Assembly (NCBI RefSeq): GCF_020509005.1
Contig: NC_063016.1
Coordinates: 744,001-808,000, forward strand
DNA: 64,000 bases
Origin: Fulvia fulva
Taxonomy: Eukaryota > Ascomycota > Dothideomycetes > Mycosphaerellales > Mycosphaerellaceae
Reading direction: 5' to 3'
In this document: piece by piece, positions 53,054-64,000 of the stretch
Position numbering within the stretch: position 1 is the stretch's first letter
How the letters are laid out: each line of letters starts with the position of its first letter
Translations under genes and position numbers: made by a program
Notes under the pieces: generated by a model
The model's input: the letters and a program-made list of their open reading frames with translations, nothing else
What the model was told of the DNA's origin: nothing
Database searches by the model: none

Positions 53054-56000
53054 ATGCCGCGCGCACGCAGAAACAAGGAGCCCAGCCCGCGACCCGAGGA
53101 GTCGGAGGTCGAGGTGGAGGTGGACGAGAACGGAAATGACGATGGAGTCGACGACGAGATGGACGTCGACCAGTCTTCAGCTGCACACACTCTACAGTTC
53201 GACGAGGCGGTTACATGGCGTGCTGGTCGCCCGATACCGGTGGCGGATCTGCTGCGGCGACTCCAGACACTCTATGAAGAGCTCAAGGACGTCGACCAGG
53301 AAGATGCCGACCGAAAGACGATATCACCCAAAGCACAAGAGCTGGCTAGTCCTCTGCTGTTGGGCCACAAAGATGGCGGAGTCAAGGCATGGACACTGCT
53401 GTGCATCGTTGAGATGTTCAGATTGCTCGCACCCGATGCGCCATACAAGTCCAGCCAGCTCAAGGACATCTTCAACCTGGTCGTGTCGACCTTCGTTCCG
53501 GCACTCGCGAACCCTACCGATGCGTACAACGCGCAGCATCTCAAGATTGTCGAGTCTCTCAACAGTATCAAGAGCATCGTCCTGCTGGTTGACGTGCCGG
53601 GAGCTGACCAACTGATGCTCAACCTCTTCACCAACTGCTTCGATGTGCTGGCAGGCACTATGAAGGGCAGCAGTGGCGAGCAGCTCTCGAAGAACGTCGA
53701 GTTCAATCTGACAGGCATGCTGGTGACATTGATCGATGAGGCTACGGTCTTGCCTCCTGGCGTGCTCGAAGTCATGTTGGCGCAATTCCTGCGAGCGGAT
53801 CCCAGTCTGCAAGCAAGCAAGAAAGGCGAGGCGCAGAAAGATGTCACGCTGCGCGAAGTGCCTGCGCCTTACAACATGGCCCGGTCAGTATGCAACAGCT
53901 GTCACGAGAAAATGGGTCGCTACATTGGCAGCTACTTCAATACTGTCATGATCGATGCAACAGAGGCCATATCGACCGCGAAGCCGACCAAGACTAAGAC
54001 CAAAAAGCGAGCTCATGATGACAGCGACAACGAGTCTGATTCTGGTCTTATTAGTCGTCCGTCAGAGAAGGACATGGAAGAAGTTGCAAAAGCGCATCGT
54101 TTGTTGCGCGAGCTGTGGAGATCATGTCCGGACGTGGTGCGCAATGTCATCCCGCAGATTGAAGCCGAGCTAGGGGCGGAAAGCATATCGCTTCGCACTT
54201 TGGCGGTTCAGACGGTTGGCGACATGGTGTCTGGCATTGGAGCAGCTGGACCTCCGCCACCAGCACCTCTCGAGCCTGCAGCATATCCATCCCAGAGCTT
54301 GGCTGTTAGCAGCCCTGTGGTCCAGAATGTGTTGCTCAGACCTGCAGCTCCCCAGTCTTTCTCTTCAGTCTACTCTACGGCATACGAATTGTTCTTCAGC
54401 CGCGGTCGAGACAAGTCTGCGCAGGTTCGAAGCGCATGGGCTACAGAAGTCGGTAGGATCTTGGTCACCTCTGGCGGAGGTAAGGGTCTCGACAGGGATC
54501 AAGAAGCAGGCCTAGTCAAAGGCTTATCGGACATGCTGATGGACCAAGACGACAAAGTACGACTTGCTGCAGTTCAAGCCGTGGCAACCTTCGACTATCA
54601 CACAATCATACAAAAGCTTGGAAGCGCTGGCGGAACCACAACCGAAGGGTCCGTGCTGGCGAACCTGACGGATCGCATCAAGGATCAGAAGCAGCCAGTC
54701 CGTAGCGCTGCGATTCAGCTTGCAGGCCGGATATGGGGCGTCGCTGCCGGAGCCATTGTCGAGGGCAACGAGCGAGCACGAGAGCTCGTCGGTACCATAC
54801 CGTCCCGAATCCTCGATGCCTTCTACGTCAACGACCGCACACTCAATGCAGATGTACAGCTAGCATTGCACGAGTCACTGCTGCCGGTGGGGTTTCCCGG
54901 CTTCAAGCCAAAGGCTGCTGCGAGCAGCGACTCACAACGCGTGAATGACAGCCAAGGCGAAGACACACCTGATCCTGACAGGATTCGTGTCGAGCGAACA
55001 CTGGCGTTGGTGCGTGATCTCGAGTCCAAAGCCCAGCAAGTCTTTTTTGCCTTGCAAGTACATCAAGCATCGAAAGCGACATACCTGGTGAAGATTCTAG
55101 ACGAAGCCGAAACCATCAAGGGCGACTTTGACAAGAAAAGCAACAAGGATTCCACAAAGCAGATCGATGCCTGGATCACTGCTCTGTCGGCTTTCTTCCC
55201 AGATCCCTCAATTGCTCACCTCCATCTTGAATCATTCGCGAGACATTACGACCGCCGGAACTACACACTTGCAAAGTTCGCCACGTCGCAGGAAAGCGAG
55301 TACCGAAAGGTCACCAACGCCATGAAAGAGCTGAGTAAGAGACTTGAAGGCAATGTGAACACTGCGAAATGCCTCGAGACAGTGATACCATTCCTACGGT
55401 CCGCTGCAGTACTCGTCTACAACAGAAGTCACGTACCCGCCATCATCGAGATCTCGCGAACCGACGACAAAGGCCTTGCCTCCGCAGCGCAATCCGTGAT
55501 CGCTCAGATCGCGGAGAAGGCACCACAAGTCTTCAAGGTCCACGTCAAAGACCTATGCGATACCTTGAAGAAGGGAGCACCCACACCTACGTCGCCGAAT
55601 GATCCGGCAGCTGCAGATTCGCTGAAGGCTTGTGCTGGCTTCGCGAGGAAATTCCCCAAAGAGCTTGGTCAGGACAGAGAGTTCTACCAAGCAATGACCA
55701 AGTTCGCGTCTCAAGGAACACCGCCAAGGGCTGCAAAACATGCGGTCACGGTGGTGATCTCAGCTGCCGACAAAAAGGACATGTACATCAAGGAAATCGT
55801 CAAAACCTGTACGAAGAACTTCAAGGTGGGCAGCGATGGCTACTTGGCCAAGCTGGCGTCCCTTGGCCAACTACGTTTGCTTGCGGCGCACGAGACAGAA
55901 GATCAGCATGAAGCCATCGACGAGATTGCTACCGACGTCATTGGCGAGACAATTGCTGGAGACCAAGAAGATGCACCGCAGCTAGATGATGACGACAAAC

Positions 56001-57457
56001 TTACCGCCAAACTGTTGTCCCTGAAGATCCTTGTGAACTCCCTGCGCGGTCAGATGAGTGAGTCGCAAGACGAGCCTTGGGATGACGAGGTTAAAGCCCA
56101 TGCTGGTCGAGTGTTCCGGCTGCTGAACACCCTGGTCGAGAAAGAAGGAGAGCTTTCAAAAGACGGCAACTCGACGCCCAAGCACTATCGCATACAGCTG
56201 CGCTTGGCCGCTGCCAAACTCATTCTCAAGCTCTGCTGCCATAGGGCCTTGGAGAAGCTTTTTAAGTATCGAGACTACAACCGTCTGGCCAAGGTTGCCC
56301 AGGACGTGAAGTCGGAAGTCCGAGCAGGTTTCAACGATACCTTGAAGAAGTATCTAAGCCAAGGGAAGCTGGGGCGGAAGTATTACGGCCTTCTGTTCCT
56401 GTACGCACACGAACCTTCGAAATCTCTCAAGGAGCGCACCACAACTTTCCTCAAGTCTCGAGTTGCGACCCTAGCCAAGGCCGATGCACATGGGCTCGAA
56501 GGAGTGCTTTCCTACTTCTTCAGTCTCCTCGCACATCACCAGGACTTCTCAATCGCTATCGAAACAGATCAAGAAGAGCTTGCCGCGTATGTCCTGTTCT
56601 ATCTCAAGATCGTTGCAAATGAGCAGAACCTGCCCCAGCTTTACAACGTTGCGCTCCGGCTCAAAAGCATCCAGGATGGCATCGACCCCGAGAAGAGCGA
56701 GAATCTCTACATCCTGGGAGAAATGTCCGAAGCCATGATGCGTTACTACGCCGAAAACAAAGGCTGGTCATTACAGATAACTCCAGCCAAGGTCAAAATG
56801 CCAAGCGGCATTTACGCTGCAATGCCAAATCATGCTGTGGCCCAGGAGATCTCAGACAAGACATTCCTGCCTGAGCAGTTGGTAGACAGCCTGGAAGACA
56901 TCGTCAAAGAGTATTTGCACCCTCGTAAGAAACGCAAAACTGCTGATAGCTCGACCCAGAGAGTTTCGAAGAAAGCAAAGGTATCGAATGGCCACGCAGT
57001 GAAGCAGGAGAAAGTGCGCAAGACCCCGAAAGCACCAAAAGCGCCTAAGCCTGCAAAGGTATCCAAGATGCCGAAGAAGCGACCGCTTGATGACATCCCC
57101 GCATCAGAGCGGCGCAAGAGCGCTCGCGTATCCAACGCGAAGAGCTATGCCGATGGCGGCAGCAGCGACGATGATGATGAGCTTGAGCATTGGCAAGAAG
57201 AAAGCGGGGACGACGAAGCCAACAAGGAGAATCTCACGTCGACACCGCCTACGAGCGATCCGACACCAGCTGCTGCACCTGAGAAGGACGCAACGCCAAA
57301 AGCATCGAAGGTAACCCAAAAGAAGAAAGCTGCCCCGATAGCGAAGCAGCTGCCATCGAGGGGACGGTCAGCCCGGGCAGCAAAGAAGAAGGATGAGTTC
57401 GATATGCCGAGCGATAGCGAAGAGCTATCTGAGGCTCCCAGCGAGATGGAGGCTTGA
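53054..57457 (+). CDS. pds5: Sister chromatid cohesion regulator Pds5 (BimD/Spo76)
   Basis: One exon of 1467 residues. ATG 53054 (MPRARRNKEPSPRPEESEVE) is preferred because the upstream extension lacks an ATG. The N-terminal HEAT block has LLRRLQTLYEELKDVDQEDA, KAWTLLCIVEMFRLLAPDAP, LFTNCFDVLAGTMKG and LEVMLAQFLRADPSL, the recognisable Pds5 pattern. Helical HEAT repeats run to about residue 1270. The tail is Lys/Pro/Ser-rich with acidic clusters (KKRKTADSS, then YADGGSSDDDDELEHWQEES) and is probably disordered and chromatin-binding. Pds5 binds cohesin at Scc1/Rad21 with Wapl and controls release, acetylation and maintenance of cohesion. Length agrees with BimD proteins of Aspergillus (about 1500 residues). 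Confidence 0.95.
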   Translation: MPRARRNKEPSPRPEESEVEVEVDENGNDDGVDDEMDVDQSSAAHTLQFDEAVTWRAGRPIPVADLLRRLQTLYEELKDVDQEDADRKTISPKAQELASPLLLGHKDGGVKAWTLLCIVEMFRLLAPDAPYKSSQLKDIFNLVVSTFVPALANPTDAYNAQHLKIVESLNSIKSIVLLVDVPGADQLMLNLFTNCFDVLAGTMKGSSGEQLSKNVEFNLTGMLVTLIDEATVLPPGVLEVMLAQFLRADPSLQASKKGEAQKDVTLREVPAPYNMARSVCNSCHEKMGRYIGSYFNTVMIDATEAISTAKPTKTKTKKRAHDDSDNESDSGLISRPSEKDMEEVAKAHRLLRELWRSCPDVVRNVIPQIEAELGAESISLRTLAVQTVGDMVSGIGAAGPPPPAPLEPAAYPSQSLAVSSPVVQNVLLRPAAPQSFSSVYSTAYELFFSRGRDKSAQVRSAWATEVGRILVTSGGGKGLDRDQEAGLVKGLSDMLMDQDDKVRLAAVQAVATFDYHTIIQKLGSAGGTTTEGSVLANLTDRIKDQKQPVRSAAIQLAGRIWGVAAGAIVEGNERARELVGTIPSRILDAFYVNDRTLNADVQLALHESLLPVGFPGFKPKAAASSDSQRVNDSQGEDTPDPDRIRVERTLALVRDLESKAQQVFFALQVHQASKATYLVKILDEAETIKGDFDKKSNKDSTKQIDAWITALSAFFPDPSIAHLHLESFARHYDRRNYTLAKFATSQESEYRKVTNAMKELSKRLEGNVNTAKCLETVIPFLRSAAVLVYNRSHVPAIIEISRTDDKGLASAAQSVIAQIAEKAPQVFKVHVKDLCDTLKKGAPTPTSPNDPAAADSLKACAGFARKFPKELGQDREFYQAMTKFASQGTPPRAAKHAVTVVISAADKKDMYIKEIVKTCTKNFKVGSDGYLAKLASLGQLRLLAAHETEDQHEAIDEIATDVIGETIAGDQEDAPQLDDDDKLTAKLLSLKILVNSLRGQMSESQDEPWDDEVKAHAGRVFRLLNTLVEKEGELSKDGNSTPKHYRIQLRLAAAKLILKLCCHRALEKLFKYRDYNRLAKVAQDVKSEVRAGFNDTLKKYLSQGKLGRKYYGLLFLYAHEPSKSLKERTTTFLKSRVATLAKADAHGLEGVLSYFFSLLAHHQDFSIAIETDQEELAAYVLFYLKIVANEQNLPQLYNVALRLKSIQDGIDPEKSENLYILGEMSEAMMRYYAENKGWSLQITPAKVKMPSGIYAAMPNHAVAQEISDKTFLPEQLVDSLEDIVKEYLHPRKKRKTADSSTQRVSKKAKVSNGHAVKQEKVRKTPKAPKAPKPAKVSKMPKKRPLDDIPASERRKSARVSNAKSYADGGSSDDDDELEHWQEESGDDEANKENLTSTPPTSDPTPAAAPEKDATPKASKVTQKKKAAPIAKQLPSRGRSARAAKKKDEFDMPSDSEELSEAPSEMEA

Positions 57458-57973
57458 GCTTCATGAGGGAACCCGGTGGTCAGCGCGATACCCATTGCTA
57501 TCATAGAGAGCGTTGCGTACGACATATGCGGAACTGGATCAGGAGATTAGAATCTCAGCAGATCTTCCACTCGCAGAGCCTTCGAAGTATGTAGCATAGC
57601 TGAACAGGATCAGGAATCAATATGATGTGCATATGCCGTAGCGCAATACGCTCAACTATTCGCCGTATAATCCCGTCCTTGTTCCCAATTTGAGGTGCTA
57701 TTGGGTCGTATTGCACCGCATGCCAGGATGTGTGGAGCCCTGGCTGCGTGGAGATATCTGTTCTCCCTATCACCACGTCTTCAATCCTGTTCCACTAGCC
57801 TGGCATTCGGTGATGAAAAGTCGAATCACTGCGACCTGAGGTCTTTCACATCCTGGTGGCCACTCAACTCACTAATGCCTATGCCTCCGCCAACGCCTTG
57901 CCGGAAGCGCAGCACAGGTAGCAAAAGACCGCAACTGTACCTGCATAATTACCATCCTCGTGGCCCCGTCTCT
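57458..57973. other. Intergenic, tail-to-tail
   Basis: 3' regions of two converging genes; nothing recognised. Confidence 0.4.
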
Positions 57974-59868
57974 TTAGTCTTCTTGGGCGCCAGCTATCGC
58001 ACCAGCATCCATACTCGAAGCATGATCGAGTAGACCATCTATGCCAGCGTTCTCCCTACGCTCCGAGACTACGAAGTTCATGTTCTGGTGGACGTAGAAT
58101 CCAACGACCATCTCGTCGAATGGCTTCGCAAGGCTACACGGCTGCAGGTTGAAGCGTAGTAGAGTCTTTTATCCGTCAGTATCAGTATCTTCACACCAGC
58201 CCATGCGTGCTGACTTACCTCGATGATCGCCTTGTTCAATTCCATCGTGGCCACGCCATGTCCCAGGCACCCGAACCTTCCGTAGCCAAAGCACAACGAC
58301 ACCGTCTCGGTCATTCTGCCGATGCGGTCGCGCTCCTTCTCGCTCGAGTTGCGAGGCAACCATCGCTCGGGTCTATAGATTTCGACATCTGGGCCGAAGA
58401 TGCTCTCGTGTCGCATCATGCCCCAGCTGTTCCAGCCTATCTGTGTCCCGCCCGGTGCGTACTTCTCCACGCCGTCTACCTCAATGTTTGCGCCACCATC
58501 TGGTACTCGTTTCGCGAGGAGACCGGTGACTGGGGGATACATTCTGAGACCCTCTTTGATGCAGGCTTGCAGATATGGGAGCTGTCGTGCTTCGGAGTCC
58601 TTGATGATGGGACGAGTAATGCGGCCGGCTTCGATGCCGGCCTTCGTTTCGTCTAGCACTCTCTCGAGGATCGGTGGACTTGTTGAGATAAAGTGTAGTG
58701 TCAAGCGTAGAGAGGAAGCAGTGCTGTCGGAGCCGGCAGTGATCTGTGTCAATGTCTCGCTCTCCAGTTCCCCTTGAGTGAGGCCTTTGCTGATGAATGA
58801 GCCTAGCATGTCGCGACGCACGACAGGCTTATTGCCGAAGCGCTCTCGAACACGCTCTGCGGCAAAGCCCATAACCCGTCCAAGTCCACGCTTGTCCGTG
58901 GACTTGGGCAATGCAGACTTCAGGATGGGCACTTTCAAAATATTAGTCAATTCAGTGTACACGCCAAAGACGATGATTGCAGGCAAGAATTGCGCAAGGT
59001 TTGCGAGATAGCCAAAGGGGTCCTCGTCTTGATCGAGAAAGCCAAATGGTTCGCCGAACGCGATCTTCGAGATCACGTCGAGTGTGAAGAACGAAGTTAC
59101 TCTTCCAAGATCGAGGATGCGGAAAACGCCTTCTTCTGGTCTGTTGAGGTACTTTTCGCGGATGAGCTCGTGCATCTGTAAGAGCTTCTCGTCGACTTCT
59201 TGTTCCAAGTGATGATTCTCCTTGCCGGAATAGCCTGGCGCCATTCGCGCTCGAATGTCGGCATGTTTGCGTTCGTCGATGTAGGAAGTAATGTTGTCGC
59301 GCTCAGGGTGGAGCTTGAGTGCTGCGTACCATGGACCTCTGGTGAAAGTAGAGCGGACTGCATTCATACGACGCATGAGATCTGGGTCTGACGTGATGAG
59401 CATGCCGGGGCCGATACGGGCGGTGGATCCTGTGTAACATGTGAGCCATTGCTCTGGTGTCCGACGTGAAACATCGTCTTCGAAGCACCATGACAGCAGC
59501 ACAAGGTGGGAAGCCGCCTCATGTGACGATATGGCGATGAGGGCTACACCCCGCCTTAATCAAAGCCTTTCGCCAAAGCAGTGAGAAGCAGACATGCGCA
59601 GTGTTGGTGCGACGTGATCGTCGAATCAGAGCTTCCGCGAATGTGGCGTCAGTCGCTCGCATGAGGGATTGCACTCACCATATGTTCTGTTGATGTCGGT
59701 GAACCTTTTGTTCATCTCACCGCTGCTTTGGGTCTTCAGCAGCCACAGCCGCGACCAGCCCGCCGACCAGTGGCCGCCGAAGTCCTTGAGTGCAAAGTAC
59801 TGGCGGGCTTTTCGTACCACCCATACGGCGGTAAGAAGTGCAAATACCACAAGCGTTGCGGGCACCAT
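57974..59868 (-). CDS. Cytochrome P450 monooxygenase
   Basis: Three exons are proposed: 59868-59679, 59429-58219 and 58165-57974, giving 530 residues. Intron 1 is long for this window (249 bp, GTGAGT to ACAG) but joins INRTYG to STARIGPGMLITSDPDLM in frame. Residues 2-22 form a membrane anchor (VPATLVVFALLTAVWVVRKA). The I-helix is TAGSDSTASSLRLTLHF, the ExxR helix is IKEGLRMYPP, and the PERF-like region is EIYRPERWLP. The heme loop is FGYGRFGCLGHGVA with the cysteine ligand. The last exon ends with the short strand LLRFNLQP. The enzyme sits in the ER membrane and oxygenates a small molecule; the substrate is unknown. A LaeA-like gene lies 1.8 kb upstream of its start. Confidence 0.92.
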
Positions 59869-60505
59869 CGTGGTGGATCCGGCGTTGAGTCTGAGCTGTT
59901 GCTTTGGGCGTCGTGCAGCACGGGGGACAGGAGCTGCTTACGGTAACCAGATCGCTGGGTCAATGGCGTAGCAATTGCTCTGATTGCTCCAGAGACTGCT
60001 GTTCCGTTGGTCGCAAACGCCGACTGTGTCTCAAGCGTTGCTTCTTGGGTTGGGCAAGCTTGCGTTGATGAAGGTCGCGCAAGGGTAGCGGCAGATCGGC
60101 TCGCACGTGGAGACCTGGTCGCCGGTTATGTAAGTGCAGTGGATGTGAATGTGAATGATGAATCGCGGTGTTTCGCTTCAGCAAATGAGGAAGGCGCTGA
60201 TGACAGTCTTGAAATGAGAACAGCAGTCGCGGGTGCAGACTTAGCCCACTCACACCATGGACGATTCCGAGGTGTCTATCCATGCTGCACTGCTCCTGCT
60301 GAATCGTGGCCCGGCGCGCGGCTCGTGTGTAGACCGGCATAAAACGCATAAAGTAAACGCAGTGATAGCAGTGATAGCCTACGACCTTGCACCTTGACTG
60401 CATGACAGGCACATGTCAATTTGGCGGCGCAGCATAGCTTCCGACGGCTGCTATCGATCCATGCTCTCGAAAGCGTGCTGCGTAGAATGGCTGAGTGGCA
60501 CGCTC

Positions 60506-60530
60506 GCCACAAGCTTCGCCGCACCCCAGC
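60506..60530 (+). repeat. 25-bp inverted repeat, left arm
   Basis: Begins GCCACAAGCTTCGCC; the reverse complement lies at 60943-60967 with no mismatch. The arms are 412 bp apart. Confidence 0.75.
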
Positions 60531-60942
60531 TTGGATTCTCGCGTTCCGACACATGGTGTTGCTGGCTTGTATCAATTGCCACACACGCTCAAAATACACG
60601 ATATGTAGCTCAAATTGCTCAGAATAGCATCGCGAATACAGAATTTGAGAGCCTGTGGGCACTATCGTGGGCTCCATGGTGTGTTGTTGTATGTGGTGAG
60701 GTGGTGAGAAAGCAAGAAACGCGTGAATCTCGACACGGGCGCATGAAGCTTTGGTGGGGCTCTCACCAAAATCCCATGCCGAAGCGTCAACACCAACCTC
60801 TCGGCAACACAACGTGTTTTTACGCGATCTGAGTATGCAGGATGTGGAAACAGATAGCTGCAAACACATTGGGAAAAGAATCAAGTTGATATGAGCAACA
60901 TTGGTGGTGTTGATGATAAAAAGTCACTGGGGTGCGGCGATT

Positions 60943-60967
60943 GCTGGGGTGCGGCGAAGCTTGTGGC
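60943..60967 (-). repeat. 25-bp inverted repeat, right arm
   Basis: Exact reverse complement of 60506-60530. The 12-bp string GGGGTGCGGCGA occurs again just upstream at about 60929-60940, so the right arm lies next to a short direct repeat. Confidence 0.75.
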
Positions 60968-61618
60968 GGCACGCTCACACAGACTCCACAAAGCCAGCAG
61001 GGGTTCTTCCTTGCAGCGTCGCGTGGTGGTCCGTACGAATTCGCTTGCTTGCAGCTCTCCCGCTTGGCCACCACAACCGTACTGTGCCACCTAGAAGCAA
61101 GCAATTCCTTTTGCTAGAAAGTGCAACGCTTGGAGGGCGGGGAGCGCTGCGCCGGTTTGTTGACCTCGCCATTCATGTCCGCTGCCCAACACCACGCCGC
61201 AACGATGCAGCGAACCGATCATCATCCCGCGGACAAGCACAGCAGGATTACTTGACCAGCAGCAGAAGTGCATCATGTACCTCTGCAGCTCACAGAACGA
61301 CTTTCTCCTTGACATCTGTCTCTGGTTACAGCCGCGTTTGCGTACTTGGTTCGTCCTTGGGCCGCCACCTTTTACACTTGCAGCTTCTCAAACAAGTGGG
61401 TGCTCAGCCGGTGGAACGGCACCGATTTTGCCCACACCAGTCGCTCCAATTCCCCTCTCAGAGTTGCGTGCACGCTTTGTTTGACGATACAGCCACGTGC
61501 AAGCGAAGCACATTGCGAAGAGAACGAGACAGACAGCGAACGACGACTTTCGGCCTTGCCGTGGAACTAGCGCGCCATTTAGCCTCAACCCAAATTTGGC
61601 ACAGTTCGCTTGCTGGGG

Positions 61619-63326
61619 ATGGCTGATGAGAAGCCAGCGGAACCTCATGGCGACACCCTCCGTCAGGCGGTCCAGCAAGAATTGGCAGACAAGCTGCGCT
61701 CTCATCAAGATCACGTTGCCGCTATCACCGGGCAGCAGTATGGTGTTCGGCGTGCTAGTCATGCGTCTGCTGCCACCGCCTTGGGATCGATAGACAGCGG
61801 GTTTGCTTCGGAATCACCTGGCGGTCGTCGTGATGCTATTTCTTCGCCAGCGCAGGACAACTTGTCGCCATACACGGCAGCTCCAATGGCAACTGCTGCG
61901 GCGCCTCCGCTGGCCATAAATCCTGACAATAACATGGCAGAGGAGCAGGATCTGGAACCTGATGTGCGTACTCCTCTCTCTCCAGCATCTCGCTATGCTG
62001 GGCGGCTCCTTAGATTGATCTGGTTCTGATACTTGCATGCCTGTAGGAGATTGATAGCGACTCTGCTTTGGGAAGCGATACGTGGGTCTCTCCGGATTGC
62101 TCCTGACCCAAGCTCGTGCACTAACTTGTGGTGCAGAACAAGCATTACGACCAGCTTATCGGAAAGCATATACAACTATCGCAAGGAACATGGCCGAACA
62201 TATCATGGTAGGACACAAGCTTTAGCGGATCTTGGCACGGGCTTCTGGCTGACTGTTTTCATCAGCTTACAAAGATGGCAAATACATCTTCCCCAACGAC
62301 GAAAGGGAGAACGATCGACTCGATCTGCAACATCATCTGTTGCGGATAACCTACGCCAACCGACTTTTCTTCTCGCCTCTGGGCAAGCCGAAGCGATGTC
62401 TCGATGTCGGCACAGGGACTGGAATCTGGGCGATTGACTTTGCTGATGAGTTCCCTGAATGTGAAGTCCTCGGCATTGATTTGAGTCCTGGCCAGCCTAC
62501 GTTGGTGCCTCCGAACGTCAAGTTTGTGGTGGACGATGCAGAGGATTTGTGGCTGTACGATGAGAAATTCGACTTTGTCCATGTTCGTTTGATGTCGGGC
62601 TGTTTTTCGGATTGGCCCAACTTTATACGACAAGCCTATGAGTGAGACCTCGCACGAAAACAGCTGGATCGAGGCTGACTATCGTGTAGGAATATCGAAC
62701 CAGGAACCGGATGGCTTGAACTGCAAGATTATGGTACGTCAATGAAGGGTACTAGGCATCCGGTAGTGGCTTAGACCACAGTGGGCGTGCGAGACATGCG
62801 CTGCACGACGTGGTTTCTCCACCATTTACGCTCCAGTCTGAGGCACTGTCACATGCTTCCCGAAGATGGCTAACACACCCTTCTGTTTGTAGGCCTTCCC
62901 GTAAGATCGTTCGACAACACCCACCAAGGCACCGATCTTCTTCGATGGGGCCAATTGCTATGTGAAGCCTCCATGAAGATGGGCCGGCCACTAGGCTCCG
63001 ACGCAAGTGAGATGTTCGAGCAATGGATGGCGGAGGCCGGTTTCGTGGACATACAGACCAAAATGTTTATGTGGCCTTCAAATAGCTGGCCAAAAGATCC
63101 AGTCATGAAAGAGCTGGGCAGGTGGAATCAGGTCAATATCATTGAAGGTTTAGAAGGCTTTTGTCTTGCACTCCTGACAAGAGCACTGGGGTGGACGAAG
63201 GAGGAGGTCGAGATCTTTGTGGCGAAGATCACGGCGGATCTGAGGAACAAGAAGATACATGCCTACTTTCAAATGCCGGTGGTGTTTGGAAGAAAGCCTT
63301 TTCCGGGAGAGGTGACACTCCAGTAA
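61619..63326 (+). CDS. LaeA-like TAM-domain methyltransferase
   Basis: Six exons are proposed: 61619-61963, 62047-62081, 62137-62207, 62266-62641, 62690-62733 and 62893-63326, giving 434 residues with consistent phases. The first 115 residues are polar and probably disordered (MADEKPAEPHGDTLRQAVQQ). The core begins SLSESIYNYRKEHGRTYHAY, the pattern of fungal LaeA-like proteins. SAM motif I is LDVGTGTGIWAIDFADEFP near residue 195. Motif II is VLGIDLSP and later FDFVHVRLM, then EPGTGWLELQDYG. Such proteins act as regulators of secondary metabolism or as small-molecule methyltransferases; which applies here cannot be decided. The last intron (159 bp) is the least certain splice. Confidence 0.9.
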
Positions 63327-64000
63327 TGCTCAGAAGACTTCGGTATCATCTGGCTCATGGACATAGCAATAAGAACCATGAAGATTGGATGCGGACCAGT
63401 CCGTAGTCTATGTTCCACACCGAGAGCTCCTAACCAAAAAGATGGCCGCCAAGTAGAGACCATGATTAGAACCTGTGCGAAACGCTCCGAGCACCGTTGG
63501 CCTAAGTTGTAGAGAGAGGCGCGTCGTGCAACACTTCCGCTTCCACGTCTACGGCGGTCGCTGCGCTGCAATACGTTCGTCGCCGCTAAGAAGAAATAAG
63601 TCTGCAGTTGTGCAAGCGGCCACCTTTTCTGTCAAGAGCCCTCGTGCGGTCTGATCGAATGGCTTTGATGTGTAGCAATTGTTGCGCGGCGCATTCGCAC
63701 CCAGCGCACCGGTCCGCGCATTCCTCCGAGTGACCAGCAGCTTCAAGCAACATTCCTCATGTTGCAGCGCAGGAAGCGCTCGGTGGTAGCGACGAGTTTC
63801 TGAAAAGCTCAAGATGCGTCGCACAGGCACGTGTCGCTGGTGGAACAAGTCCACGTGGTTAGTGGCGCCATGACAATGGGTTGGTGGCTTCTCCAGTTCT
63901 GTGGTCGGTCCAGTAGAGCTGCTGCTGCTCAGCAATAGTAAGCAGTCACAACGCAGCAAGAAGATTGCAGACTCTTCCTTCTTGCTTATCGCGTAACTTC
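63327..64000. other. Intergenic to the window edge
   Basis: No frame with recognised content on either strand. Confidence 0.4.

Larger units (their letters stand above)
59869..61618. other. Intergenic with a spaced inverted repeat
   Basis: A 1.75-kb spacer between divergent genes. It holds a perfect 25-bp inverted repeat (60506-60530 with 60943-60967) and no supported gene. Several frames on both strands, up to 241 residues, overlap each other and are judged shadows. Confidence 0.4.

Noticed and set aside
60276..60884. 202-residue minus frame
   Set aside because: No domain; overlaps several frames of similar length; rich in Arg, Ser and Cys as expected for a chance frame.
60901..61626. 241-residue plus frame before the LaeA-like gene
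   Set aside because: Low-similarity Arg/Ser-rich reading with no domain, overlapped by other frames, and it runs into the real start of the next gene in another frame.
1..64000. CRISPR arrays, rRNA, tRNA, operons
   Set aside because: None seen; the intron-rich gene structure is eukaryotic, so bacterial-style features are not expected. tRNA detection by eye is not reliable, so a missed tRNA is possible.

Overview
The window looks like nuclear DNA of a filamentous ascomycete, most likely a Dothideomycete (an inference from gene content; no marker gene fixes the species). Almost every gene with introns has short ones (about 46-95 bp) with GTRNGY-type donors, CTGAC/CTAAC-type branch sites and YAG acceptors. 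Gene families are typical of plant-associated or soil moulds: a Zn2Cys6 factor, a GH17 glucanase, a LaeA-like methyltransferase, a fucose-lectin-like membrane protein, a P450 and 2EXR/F-box-like proteins. Genes lie on both strands at about one per 2.3 kb. I saw no tRNA, rRNA or CRISPR.

Layout. 1-12 kb: end of an F-box/2EXR-like gene, a disordered one-TM protein, a secreted SnoaL/NTF2-like protein, a small membrane protein, a Gyp2-type GRAM-TBC-EF-hand RabGAP and an SRR1-like gene. 12.8-16.1 kb: a divergent leucine-catabolism pair, methylcrotonyl-CoA carboxylase beta and isovaleryl-CoA dehydrogenase, sharing a 246-bp promoter. 17-21.4 kb: a methyltransferase-like protein without a recognisable SAM loop, an unrecognised gene with a one-base frameshift, and a BTB gene with a one-base frameshift. 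22-30 kb: a lysine 2,3-aminomutase-like radical SAM gene split by a 5.0-kb decayed Tad-type LINE, and directly upstream on the same strand a D-Ala-D-Ala-ligase-like ATP-grasp gene. 32-47 kb: an 11-exon Zn2Cys6 factor, a GH17 glucanase, another 2EXR-like protein, a heme peroxidase, a polytopic membrane protein, a probable NTF2-like pseudogene, a NiCoT nickel/cobalt transporter and a mitochondrial ketoacyl-ACP synthase with a frameshift. 47.3-50 kb: a repeat island of MITE, Tc1-like transposon and second MITE. 50.7-63.3 kb: the lectin-like protein, the cohesin regulator Pds5, a cytochrome P450 and a LaeA-like methyltransferase.

The most interesting locus is 22-30 kb. The LINE landed exactly on the 3' splice site of intron 1 of the aminomutase gene. 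Its 14-bp target-site duplication copied the acceptor AG to both ends of the element. The reading frame survives only if a roughly 5.06-kb intron is removed using the distal copy. The aminomutase and the ATP-grasp ligase are 207 bp apart on one strand and could form a small beta-lysine (or related beta-amino acid) module; this is inference. Exon coordinates were worked out by hand from splice signals, frame continuity and recalled family patterns, and were not checked against transcripts.
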